NCBI RefSeq assembly: GCF_015864945.1
Contig: NZ_JADYWF010000001.1
Coordinates: 1,612,378 to 1,676,377 of the forward strand
Direction of reading: 5' to 3'
Source of the DNA: Salinibacterium sp. NG253
Lineage (GTDB): Bacteria > Actinomycetota > Actinomycetes > Actinomycetales > Microbacteriaceae
Length of the DNA: 64,000 nt
The notes below the pieces were generated by a model, which was not told the origin of the DNA, did not search any database, and worked only from the letters and a program-made list of their open reading frames with translations. Shown here one piece after another: positions 26,001 through 35,523 of the stretch (its first letter is position 1; the number at the start of each line of letters is the position of its first letter). The translations under genes and the position numbers were made by a program.

Positions 26001-29000
26001 GAGGATCACGGTCAGCGGCCGGAACTCCAAAGTACTGCGGCACATCTGCGGTGTTGACGACCTCAGCTGAAGCCGCGTTCTCGTCCGCCACGCTGACAAG
26101 CGGCATCGTCACGGAGTACGTGATGGTGACAGAGTCGCCGACTGCGAGCGGGCCCGCAATCGTCCAACCCAAGGTGCCATCGGAGGGGTCAGAGTCAGTG
26201 TTCGTGACACCGGCTGGGTCTGTACTGGTGAACGCGGTAACGCGGTCATCGGGAGTGTCTGTCACCGTGATGTCGTAGGCGGGTGAGGTACCCGTGTTGG
26301 TCACGATGATCGTGTAGTCGAGAGGTTCGCCTGGCTCGGCCCGTCGCGCGTCCGGTCCAGTGAGCGGGCCGTCAACGTTCTTGTCAATCGTGAGAGTCGG
26401 CTCGACAACCGCAGTGTTCGCGGTCGACGGCGTTCCCACAGCATCAAAGTCATCCGGATCTGGCACCGTTGTCGGGGTACCCGCGATGAGGTTGGTGTCG
26501 TTCCAGTAAGGCCGCGCGGTGTTGACGAGCGTGCTGCCGTCTGTAGCAGCCGTTGTCACGATACCCGTGTAGCGGAACGTGATGACCCGATCTTCTGCCG
26601 CAGCAGGATCAAAGTCGCCAAGGAAGAAACCGATGGTGCGGTCGGTCGCTGTTGGCGCACCGATAACCTCGGTGGTTGCCGCACAGGGGGCACCTTCTTG
26701 GTCACACACAGAGTCGAGGAACTCCCCGAAACGAACGTTGGCTGGCATCGTGTCGATGATCGTGGTGTCGTCGGCCACAACGCTCTTCGGGATCGTCACC
26801 TCAACCGTGTAGGTGACAACCTCACCAATCGTGCGCGTTGCTGGGGTCGCCGTCTTGGCGACGCCGACTCCAGGGGTCTGGAGGGTCACCATGCTGGAGT
26901 CTTGGTAGCCCCCAGCTTCAGTGCCGAGCACTGAATCAGAGGTGCGTTCGTCAGGATCAGTGCCGGCGATCGACGTTGTCGTGGCATCCACGGTGTTCAC
27001 GATGGTGGTACCGCCGCGCAGTGGGTCATCGACGATGACGGTGTAGGTGAAGTCGGGGCCGGCGCCGGGAGCGATGCTCGCGACGGTGAAAGTGATGGTG
27101 CGGGCACTTTCGTTCCACTCGCCACCACCCGGAAGGGTCTGGTCGCCGCTGACGGGGTCACCGGCGGCATCGACGGGCTGGACCGTATCCGGCAGCGTGT
27201 CAACAACGAGCGAGTCGTGGGCGGTAGAGACATTCGCAGCGCCGCTGTTGCGCAACTCGAGCGTGTACTCGACGAGTTGGCCAGCGACCACTTCGGCGGC
27301 GACAGCATTACTGCTCTTCTGGATGTCGATATCGGGTTCGACGATGGTCGTCGTGACGCTGTCGCTCACCCCAGAGTCGCTAACGCCGTCAACGTGATCC
27401 CACGTGAAGGTCGCGTTGTTCGACACGGTTTCGCCGCGAACTGGACCATCAGCGTCAAGGACACGCACCACGATAGTGAGCACGATGAGGTCATCTCCGC
27501 TGTTTGCCACGTTCTCATACGTCGCCCCCAAGGGCGCCGTTACTAACTGGCCACTGACATCAGCATCCTGCGGAGCTCCTCCGTCGACAGTGAACGTCGG
27601 TGTTCCGACAATGGCGAGATCGTCGCTGATGATGTCGGTCACTGCGGGGCTATTAAAGGCGCTCGTGCCTTCAGGGATCGTGGTGGTCACGGTGTAGGTG
27701 ATGAGTTCACCGATCGTGGCTTCAGTTCCGGCATTATTTCCGGATTCGTCAATCGAAGTGGTAGCCGCCTTAACTACGGTCGGGCTGTCGATATTCGCGC
27801 TAGCGGTGTCTTTCGCCTCAATGCTGTTGGCGTCATCTTCCAATGTGGGGTCGATGTTGTTCTCGGGAACATAGAGCTGCGGATCGCCGTTGTTCGTGTC
27901 TCCTTCGTAGGAGCGAACACCAGCGGTATTGACGAACTCATCCCCTAGAGAGGAATCGGCCGGGGTAACCACGTCGTAGGTCACCGTATAGCTGTCTCCC
28001 GCTGCCAGCGGTCCAGGGATTGTCCACTCAATGGAATCCACTCCTCCGGATGTCGCGCAGGCGCCGCTATCACTGATCAATTCAATATCGGAGCACTCGA
28101 GCAGACTGGGAAGGTTGTCCCGAATCGAAATATTGTCTGCGTCTTGGAGACCGCTGTTGGTCACCACGATCGAGTAAGTCAGACGATCGGTCGCCTGTAC
28201 CGTGATCGTGTCGACCGGAGCACCAGCAATAGGGTCATTATTGAGCTCCGTGATGCCCTTGGCCAGACTCACGGTCGGCTTTTCGAGCTCTGTATCCGCT
28301 TGATCACGCAATTGGAATACATCACCAGCAGTGTTTTCGTAGGTCATTTTCATGATGTTCGCGACGATCGAACCATCGGTGACCGCAGCAGGATCGGAGA
28401 TTCTGGCCGCGACAAGAACTTGGAATTCGGCTGCCGCATCCACTTGGCCAATGTCCCACGTGAGCAGAGGTGAGTCGGTCTCGTTGGAGAAAGCGACGCC
28501 GTCCGCCGCGGTGATGCTGCTGTTGCCGGTGTACTCGAACGATTCATAGGTGAAACCGGCAGGAAGGAAGTCGGCGACACTGGTTTCGAGGGTGTCCAAG
28601 ATTCCCGGGAAATCAACGGTCAGTTCGTAGCAGACCAGATCGCCAGGATGGAACGGACCGGTGACGGTTTCGCTGAACACTAAGCCCGTTTCGGCACCAC
28701 AAGTTGTAGCGATATCTGCTGGCTGAGCGACGCGCTTGTTGATGCTGATGCCTTGCGCTGTTTGGCCGGCACCCGATGCGTCGACAATGGGAAGCTCTGC
28801 AGTGCTTCCATCGCTCGCGGTGATAATTTCAGCCGTCGCGTCGAGGGTGACCGTGTTGGTCCACGAATCATTCGAGCTCACGGGGCCGCCACCATTGCGG
28901 TACTCGGTGCGCGTCATCGTGGTCACAGTAATCGTTGCCGATGCGGATGCCGCCGCAAACGCTGCTGCGTTCCAGGACACCGTAATTGTGCCGTCGGCAT

Positions 29001-30288
29001 TGGTCACGACAGATTCGGGCGTGAGCGAGCTTGTGACGTAGTCGAGGCCGTCGGGGATGGTGTCGATCACGCTGATGATGCTCGTTGACTGGGCATATTC
29101 GGAGGACTGGTAGTCGAGCGACCACACGCTCGTCTCGCCTTGCGCAATCGACTCCAAATCGACGGACTTTTGAATCGCAACGTCTTCGGCAGTCACCGTC
29201 GCGGTGTCTGAATCCGTATAGACCGTTGAGTTGTATGTTCCGGTGGCCTCTGCGTAGTTGATGAGCTCTTGCTCGTCTTCGGTCAGGTCTCCCGTGTTGT
29301 TATCGAGATTCGCGGTGGCGTTTCCCGCGGCTGCAACGTTCTCCCGCAGCGGAATCGCGGCGGCATAGTCGATCGTGAGCGTTGCTCCAGCAGCAATCGT
29401 GCCGAGAGAGGTCCATTCCACCTTCGTATAGACATCGTTGAGGAGCGGCCCGGCACCATCGGGGTCGATAGTCACCGTGGATGCAGTAGGTACGAAGCCA
29501 TTGCAATTCACATCCGCCGGAAAGAGGGTGTCGTCGATGCGTCCTGATCCGGGGTACTCCTCAGTACCGGCGGCGCTGTTGTCTTGCGTTGCGCAGCCAA
29601 GGAACTCAAGCCCGGCCGGCAGGTAGTCAACGATGGAGAAGCCGGTGCTGTCGTTAACACTGTTGTTCGTTATTTCCAGCGTGTAGACGGTCTTGTAATC
29701 GTGAACACCACGGCGCAGTTCACCTTCTGTGCTCGGTTCGCTCTTGGCGAGCTCAAAGGGGATCAGCGTGGTCGTGGACTCCGCGGTGTCCCACCCGGTG
29801 CGGGTGGCGTTGATGACATTGCCGTTAGCAGCGTTGAATTCGACCACAACACGTGGGTTTGAGTTAACGAACGCTTCAGCGGTGCTCGTGAAGGAGTCAT
29901 CCACGTCGTAAGTAGCGGTGTCGTAAGAGAATGAGTACGTCAGCGGCACGACGATACCCGCAGACAGGTCAGCCACGTTGTTCCAGATGAGCTTCGTCGC
30001 TCCGCCGGGGAGGGCAATCTGTTGGCTAACGGGAGAGCTCGAATCGGTGAGCGTTGCGCCAGGAGGCAATACGTCGGTGAATGTCAAGTTATAGGCGTTA
30101 ATGGCGGGCACCGAGGATTGCTGCGCCGACAGCGTCACGGAAACGTCACTGCCGTAGAGCGTAGAAGCGCTGACCTCGCGATCGAGCTGCACGTCAGGGT
30201 CACCCGCCGCGGTGGCGATGGACGCAGGGACGGTGATGCTCGCCGCAATCAGAGCGGCAACGAGCAGAGAGCGCAGGAGAAGCTTCAC
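23032..30288 (-). CDS. Giant cell-wall-anchored protein 2: DUF11-like plus SdrD-B-like repeats, LAFTG sorting signal
   Basis: 2,418 residues from a GTG start (30286-30288) with AAGG 8 nt upstream. It mirrors the neighbouring paralogue: signal peptide ending near residue 27 (PASIATAAG), about 1,400 residues of DUF11-like domains, eight SdrD-B-like repeats (SIGDYIWYDVNNDGVQD is the first, TLTGVVFDDPDGDGIRD the last), then LAFTG at 2375-2379, a Leu/Val-rich membrane segment and an Arg-rich tail. The C-terminal SdrD-B part is the best conserved between the two copies, the sorting-signal flank and some loops the least. Acidic overall, fitting calcium binding and an extracellular site. It probably has its own promoter (30446-30473). 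Whether the two proteins pair or replace each other is unknown. Confidence 0.88.
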   Translation of the reverse strand: MKLLLRSLLVAALIAASITVPASIATAAGDPDVQLDREVSASTLYGSDVSVTLSAQQSSVPAINAYNLTFTDVLPPGATLTDSSSPVSQQIALPGGATKLIWNNVADLSAGIVVPLTYSFSYDTATYDVDDSFTSTAEAFVNSNPRVVVEFNAANGNVINATRTGWDTAESTTTLIPFELAKSEPSTEGELRRGVHDYKTVYTLEITNNSVNDSTGFSIVDYLPAGLEFLGCATQDNSAAGTEEYPGSGRIDDTLFPADVNCNGFVPTASTVTIDPDGAGPLLNDVYTKVEWTSLGTIAAGATLTIDYAAAIPLRENVAAAGNATANLDNNTGDLTEDEQELINYAEATGTYNSTVYTDSDTATVTAEDVAIQKSVDLESIAQGETSVWSLDYQSSEYAQSTSIISVIDTIPDGLDYVTSSLTPESVVTNADGTITVSWNAAAFAAASASATITVTTMTRTEYRNGGGPVSSNDSWTNTVTLDATAEIITASDGSTAELPIVDASGAGQTAQGISINKRVAQPADIATTCGAETGLVFSETVTGPFHPGDLVCYELTVDFPGILDTLETSVADFLPAGFTYESFEYTGNSSITAADGVAFSNETDSPLLTWDIGQVDAAAEFQVLVAARISDPAAVTDGSIVANIMKMTYENTAGDVFQLRDQADTELEKPTVSLAKGITELNNDPIAGAPVDTITVQATDRLTYSIVVTNSGLQDADNISIRDNLPSLLECSDIELISDSGACATSGGVDSIEWTIPGPLAAGDSYTVTYDVVTPADSSLGDEFVNTAGVRSYEGDTNNGDPQLYVPENNIDPTLEDDANSIEAKDTASANIDSPTVVKAATTSIDESGNNAGTEATIGELITYTVTTTIPEGTSAFNSPAVTDIISDDLAIVGTPTFTVDGGAPQDADVSGQLVTAPLGATYENVANSGDDLIVLTIVVRVLDADGPVRGETVSNNATFTWDHVDGVSDSGVSDSVTTTIVEPDIDIQKSSNAVAAEVVAGQLVEYTLELRNSGAANVSTAHDSLVVDTLPDTVQPVDAAGDPVSGDQTLPGGGEWNESARTITFTVASIAPGAGPDFTYTVIVDDPLRGGTTIVNTVDATTTSIAGTDPDERTSDSVLGTEAGGYQDSSMVTLQTPGVGVAKTATPATRTIGEVVTYTVEVTIPKSVVADDTTIIDTMPANVRFGEFLDSVCDQEGAPCAATTEVIGAPTATDRTIGFFLGDFDPAAAEDRVITFRYTGIVTTAATDGSTLVNTARPYWNDTNLIAGTPTTVPDPDDFDAVGTPSTANTAVVEPTLTIDKNVDGPLTGPDARRAEPGEPLDYTIIVTNTGTSPAYDITVTDTPDDRVTAFTSTDPAGVTNTDSDPSDGTLGWTIAGPLAVGDSVTITYSVTMPLVSVADENAASAEVVNTADVPQYFGVPAADRDPLIEYNDYDDVTEDVVSVELDLASIGDYIWYDVNNDGVQDAGEPLLEGVGVTVVYLGADGIFGTADDETFTTATDSLGEYVVENLPGGTYRVTVDASTLPAGMTPSYDLDGGSVTPNGVWQGTLAEDADKRDVDFGYTGTGSIGDYIWFDQNIDGVQDANEPGLPGATVTVVSGGLDGDLATAADNITFTTSTDGNGQYTVSDLPAGPYTVTVTDLPAGYVVVSDPNGGTSSTSTTSLTAGQNRTDQDFGYNGTASIGDYVWLDRNNDGVQDPTERGINGAQVQLTWFGEDGVAGGGDDGVFLTTTDASGAYLFPNLLPGEYSVQILGGLPDGVVNSFDLDGNNDSQTPVTLALGEAIDDVDFGYFADSVIGDRVWWDVDADGVQDLDEPGLSGVDIRVTYFGADGVAGGTGVDADVVYTAQTDAEGDWIVINIPDGEYLVEVVGGVPSGFEQTYDDDSGTIGLDDNSATTLDGSDLNQDFGYTGDSSISDTVWLDLNNDGVQDSGEPGLPNVDVTLVWFGPDGAAGGGDDVTFVETTDANGEYLFDGLPEGNYTVTVDTATLPAGLLPTFDADAGTNQPTPGTPASGVDADSTTAVALPAGTDLENIDFGYAATGSIGDTVWLDQNGDGVVDDGEAGIPEVDVTLTWAGLDGILGNADDVVSTTTTDADGNYLFEDLPEGLFTVELANLPAGIVPTADPDGGFDNASQLILSASEENLEQDFGYAGDAGVGDLLWLDVDNDGVQGTNEPGLEGIVITVTTPGADGIFGTDDDIVITTTTDENGNYLEEGLPAGEVQVSYDPTTLPAGYVPNADLDGGDLFETTTTLTAGETRDDVDFVVIGSATLTGVVFDDPDGDGIRDSGEAGIPDATVDVVWAGPNGPVTITVITDANGEWILTNLPAGTYTATVDLDTVDPDYRPTTGTSSTVELPAFGSRSVIQGLTTMLLAFTGTNIAWGGGLAVLLLLAGLLLVVTRARAGGRETRALTTGK

Positions 30289-30445
30289 AAAAATGGCCTT
30301 ACAGTGTGGGTGCGTTGGTCAACGAGCTCGAACGGATCCATCGTCGTCAGGTGGTCAATGCGGACAAGCAGCTATCGGGGCGTTTCGGCGCACGACAACG
30401 CGTGCATCCGAAGCGCCGAGACCACTCGTATTCCAGTCGGTGCGA

Positions 30446-30473
30446 GGTATACGGGAAGGTCTACTAGACTCAA
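30446..30473 (-). promoter_or_regulatory. Possible promoter of giant gene 2
   Basis: Minus-strand -35 TTGAGT (30468-30473), 16-bp spacer, -10 TATACC (30446-30451), giving a leader of about 150 nt. A small palindrome GTCTA-C-TAGAC overlaps the region just downstream of the -35. The 499-bp gap 30289-30787 contains no gene that I can support; it holds this element and the start region of the divergent MFS gene. Confidence 0.4.
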
Positions 30474-30775
30474 ACGTACCCCGGATTGTCCCCTCACGCC
30501 TAGACAATTCCGAATCTAACGAATCCGAAGTTCATCGCGACGAGTGAGCAATTCGCCAGAATCCTAGGATCATTTCTCAGCTTCTTTTGTCAGTTTCCAC
30601 TTCCATGGGACCTTCTGTCACTCAACCGCAGCCGCCGCCCACGCTGCAACAGCGCACACCGGGGTACACCACACAGAGCCGCAAGTGGTCTAGTTTTCGA
30701 GAGCGTTGTCACCGCAATATTGGGGACCCAACACGCGAGTCGCAGCATCAGCGCCAATTGTTTACCGCGCACCAC

Positions 30776-30787
30776 TAGCCTGTTCGC
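30776..30787 (+). promoter_or_regulatory. Possible -10 of a leaderless transcript for the MFS gene
   Basis: TAGCCT (30776-30781) ends 6 nt before the ATG at 30788, and there is no ribosome site in between. This is the layout of leaderless actinobacterial mRNAs. No good -35 is visible. Confidence 0.35.
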
Positions 30788-32245
30788 ATGACGGACAAGA
30801 CTCCCGACAACGACGTCCCTAGCGTTCCCGCTGTTCCTCGCGTGTCGAATACGCGAGCCATTGGCACGGTAGGTCAGGGAATCCTCGCTGATTCTCCGAT
30901 CCCCAAGAGCCGCGTGCGCGCGTGGGCGCTCTGGGATTGGGGCTCCGCCGCGTTCAACGCGGTCGTCACCACGTTCGTTTTCAGCACCTACCTGGCGAGT
31001 GGTCTATTCATCGATCCCGAGATCGTTGCCGCAGCAGCCGATGACGACAAGAACCCGGCGCTCGTCCTTGCCAAAGCAAACAACACGACTATCATCTCGG
31101 GGGCACTCACGATTGCCGGCTTCCTCGTCGCCGTCCTCGCTCCCATTTTGGGGCAACGATCGGATGGTTCTGGTCGCCGAAAATTGTGGCTTGCTATTAA
31201 TACAGGCCTCGTTGTGGTCGCAATGGGTGCCATGTTCTTCGTGGTGCCGGTGCCGTCGTACATCTATCTCGGCGCAGCACTCCTCGCCGCCGGCAATATC
31301 TTCTTCGAGTTTGCGAGCGTCAACTACAACGCGATGCTCGTGCAAGTGTCCACCCCTAAGACAGTGGGCCGCGTCTCTGGGTTCGGTTGGGGGCTCGGCT
31401 ACATCGGCGGAATCGTGCTGCTGATCATCCTGCTCGTGCTGTTTATTCAGAACTTTGGAAGCGAGACCGGTAACGGTCTGCTCAATGTGCCCTTCGGCGC
31501 TGATGGCGGTGCGCTCGATGTGCGGTACGCCGTGCTTGCCTCCGCGGTGTGGTTCGCGATCTTCGCCATCCCCGTGCTGATTGCAGTGCCCGAGATTCCT
31601 GCTGGCGCCCGCGAGAACCGCGTGAGCTTCTTCGGCAGCTACGCCAAGCTCTTTGGCACCATCAAGACCCTCGCAAAGAAGAGCCCGCAGGTTCTCATGT
31701 TCTTGCTCGCGAGCGCGGTGTTCCGTGATGGTCTCGCCGCCGTCTTCACGTTCGGCGCGATCATTGCGGCGCAGGTGTTTGGCTTCAGCCCGAGCGAGGT
31801 CATCTACTTCGCCGTCGCCGCCAACCTCGTGGCCGGCATCGGAACGTTTGTTGGCGGATGGCTCGACGACAAGCTCGGGGCCAAGAATGTGATCATCGGC
31901 TCCCTCATCGGCCTCGTACTCGCCGGCCTCGCCGTGCTCTTCGTCGGCGATGCCCAAACCGGGTTCTGGATCGCTGGCCTCTTCCTGACGCTGTTCGTAG
32001 GACCGGTGCAGGCGGCAAGCCGCAGCTTCCTCGCTCGCGTTACTCCAGTCGGCCGCGAGGGCGAAATCTTCGGCCTCTACGCCACGACTGGCCGCGCCGT
32101 GAGCTTTCTCGCCCCTGGACTTTTCACGCTCTTCGTCGCCATGACCGGCGACACCCGCTACGGCATCATCGGAATCGTGATCGTGCTGCTTGCTGGTCTC
32201 GTGCTGATGCTGCCGGTGAAGGCCAAGCAGTCAGTCATCGACTAG
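30788..32245 (+). CDS. UMF1-type MFS transporter
   Basis: 485 residues with a polar, Pro/Val-rich N-terminus (1-45) and about 12 hydrophobic segments. The first one opens with SRVRAWALWDWGSAAFNAVVTTFVFSTYL, the signature of the UMF1/ATG22-like MFS family. LGQRSDGSGRRK (about 117-128) is the loop 2-3 MFS motif, and GWLDDKLGAKNV (about 357-368) its second-half equivalent. UMF1 proteins are thought to export amino acids or other small molecules; the substrate is not deducible. It is divergent from the giant gene pair, and the next gene follows after 59 nt on the same strand. Confidence 0.85.
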   Translation: MTDKTPDNDVPSVPAVPRVSNTRAIGTVGQGILADSPIPKSRVRAWALWDWGSAAFNAVVTTFVFSTYLASGLFIDPEIVAAAADDDKNPALVLAKANNTTIISGALTIAGFLVAVLAPILGQRSDGSGRRKLWLAINTGLVVVAMGAMFFVVPVPSYIYLGAALLAAGNIFFEFASVNYNAMLVQVSTPKTVGRVSGFGWGLGYIGGIVLLIILLVLFIQNFGSETGNGLLNVPFGADGGALDVRYAVLASAVWFAIFAIPVLIAVPEIPAGARENRVSFFGSYAKLFGTIKTLAKKSPQVLMFLLASAVFRDGLAAVFTFGAIIAAQVFGFSPSEVIYFAVAANLVAGIGTFVGGWLDDKLGAKNVIIGSLIGLVLAGLAVLFVGDAQTGFWIAGLFLTLFVGPVQAASRSFLARVTPVGREGEIFGLYATTGRAVSFLAPGLFTLFVAMTGDTRYGIIGIVIVLLAGLVLMLPVKAKQSVID

Positions 32246-32304
32246 TTCGGGTAGAGTCCGAAATTCACTGGTGCCAAACAGCCCACTAGAGGGATGCTTG
32301 GCTC

Positions 32305-33108
32305 ATGACTGAAATCGCCCCCAGCTCCCCCGCCGCCCGCGCCGAACTTCTGCGCTCACTCCACATCCCTGGCACGCCCCTGATCGTCTCCAACGTGTGG
32401 GATGCCATCACCGCCCGCGTAGTTGCCGAGGCTCCCGGCGTTCGCGCCCTTGCCACCGCAAGCCATGCCGTGAGTTTCGCCCGCGGAGTTTCCGACGGCG
32501 AAGGCCTCACCGTTGATCAGGCCATCGAGGCGGCATCCATTATCTGTACTGCCGTCGAAATCCCCGTCTCGGTTGACTTCGAAAAGGGCTACTCGCCGGA
32601 TGCCGCCGGCGTGCAAGCAAACGTCGAACGATTGATCGCGGCTGGCGCTGCTGGGCTGAACATCGAAGACAGCTCGGGCCCAGCCAAGGCTCCGCTGTTC
32701 GACCTCGATCACGCAGCGGCTCGGGTTGCCGCAGCCCGCGCGGCTGGCGACGCTACCGGTGTGCCCATCGCGATCAACGCCCGCGTTGATGTGTTGGCCG
32801 GTGGCGGCGAATGGGATGACATGGTCGCCCGCGCAAACACCTACCTTGCCGCTGGCGCCGACTGCATTTTCGTTCTCGGCCTCACTAACGAGCAAATGGT
32901 CGCCCAGGCGATCGCTCAGATCGATGGGCCCATTTCGGTGATTGGCGGAACAGGATATGTGCCGCTGAAGACTCTCGCCGAGCTCGGCGTAGCTCGCGTG
33001 AGCTTTGGACCGCGCACGCTCGGTCTCACCCTGTCTCACCTGCAGCAGGCGGCTACCCAGCTCACTGCTCTGGGCGACTACCCCGAAGAACTCGGTTTCG
33101 TCTACTAA
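32305..33108 (+). CDS. PEP mutase / isocitrate lyase-family enzyme
   Basis: 267 residues forming one TIM barrel of the PEP-mutase/2-methylisocitrate lyase superfamily (phosphoenolpyruvate phosphomutase-like). Visible motifs are VSNVWDAITARV (28-39), the Mg-binding region VSVDFEKGY (89-96, D91 and E93), LNIEDSSG (118-125) and INARVDVL. The lyase loop KKCGH is absent, so it is probably not an isocitrate lyase; oxaloacetate decarboxylase, carboxyvinyl-carboxyphosphonate-type or C-C lyase activity remain possible. It is followed after 28 nt by a MarR-like gene, which may regulate it or the following rhamnose genes. Confidence 0.75.
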   Translation: MTEIAPSSPAARAELLRSLHIPGTPLIVSNVWDAITARVVAEAPGVRALATASHAVSFARGVSDGEGLTVDQAIEAASIICTAVEIPVSVDFEKGYSPDAAGVQANVERLIAAGAAGLNIEDSSGPAKAPLFDLDHAAARVAAARAAGDATGVPIAINARVDVLAGGGEWDDMVARANTYLAAGADCIFVLGLTNEQMVAQAIAQIDGPISVIGGTGYVPLKTLAELGVARVSFGPRTLGLTLSHLQQAATQLTALGDYPEELGFVY

Positions 33109-33136
33109 TTCGCGACACGAGGAGTACTGTCGGATT

Positions 33137-33586
33137 ATGGACACGCAACAACCCATCAGTTACTGGGTGAAGCTCGTCGATCGCATCATTGATGAGCTCT
33201 TCGCCACCACCCTCGAAGAGCACGGAATTACCCGCCGCCAATGGCAACTGCTCACTGTGCTGTCGAAAGGCGCTGCCGGTGTCGAGCTTCTCGACATCGA
33301 AATCGCGCCGTTCTTAGACCGCGCGAACGGCGCTGTGCCCCCCACGCAGGGGTTGCACACCACGTCGCTCGAATCGCTCAATGAACTTGTCGAGAGCGAG
33401 TGGCTCACGACCGACGGCGCGCTGTTTGAACTCACCGATCGCGGCCGCGTTGTTGTCGACCGCCTCACCGTCGTGATCGCCGCGGGCCGCCAGAAGGCGA
33501 CTGAAGGCGTCACCCCTGAGCAATACGAGACCACAGTCACAGTGCTTGAGACCATGGCCAAAAACCTCACCGTTCAGAGCCAGTAG
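33137..33586 (+). CDS. MarR-like winged-helix transcriptional regulator
   Basis: 149 residues from the ATG at 33137, 28 nt after the preceding stop. The pattern is that of MarR dimers: an N-terminal dimerisation helix ([20 protein letters not shown]), then [13 protein letters not shown], a recognition-helix region ([20 protein letters not shown]), the wing around [15 protein letters not shown] (about 93-107), and a C-terminal helix. The wing is typical, but the recognition helix is atypical, so the family call is moderate. Its target is unknown; the closest candidate sites are its own operon and the hairpin at 33609-33633. Confidence 0.65.
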   Translation: MDTQQPISYWVKLVDRIIDELFATTLEEHGITRRQWQLLTVLSKGAAGVELLDIEIAPFLDRANGAVPPTQGLHTTSLESLNELVESEWLTTDGALFELTDRGRVVVDRLTVVIAAGRQKATEGVTPEQYETTVTVLETMAKNLTVQSQ

Positions 33587-33608
33587 GGCAGCGGACCAAT
33601 CCTGTAAA

Positions 33609-33633
33609 GCGCTAGGCGATGTACAGCTAGCGC
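33609..33633. promoter_or_regulatory. Inverted repeat between the MarR-like gene and rmlA
   Basis: GCGCTA (33609-33614) and TAGCGC (33628-33633) around 13 nt. It starts 22 nt after the MarR-like stop and 14 nt before the rmlA ATG. It may be a small terminator or an operator; the AATACT hexamer at 33636-33641 ends 6 nt before the ATG and could be the -10 of a leaderless rmlA transcript. Confidence 0.35.
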
Positions 33634-33647
33634 ACAATACTGGGTTC

Positions 33648-35521
<1,874 letters not shown>

Positions 35522-35523
35522 CG

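Larger units (their letters stand above)
15389..30288 (-). repeat. Tandem duplication of a giant surface-protein gene with its terminator
   Basis: Two genes, 15453-22703 (2,416 aa) and 23032-30288 (2,418 aa), are colinear from signal peptide to sorting signal with no visible large insertion or deletion. Long protein stretches are identical or nearly so (for example around the two SdrD-B repeats reading GVGDLLWLDVDNDGVQGTNE). Both use a GTG start with AAGGCC upstream and both end in a hairpin with the core CGCGGTGAG. The repeat unit is therefore gene plus terminator, about 7.6 kb. Sequence has diverged more at third codon positions, so the duplication is not recent. Confidence 0.85.

Noticed and set aside
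31004-31957. Minus-strand open frame of 317 codons opposite the MFS gene
   Set aside because: Complement of hydrophobic coding sequence, giving a Glu/His/Asp-rich antisense protein; no support.
33137-33586. MarR-like gene as CrtR, the regulator of the carotenoid operon
   Set aside because: CrtR is usually divergent from crtE, which is absent here; this gene is in another operon more than 7 kb from crtB. No evidence for the link.
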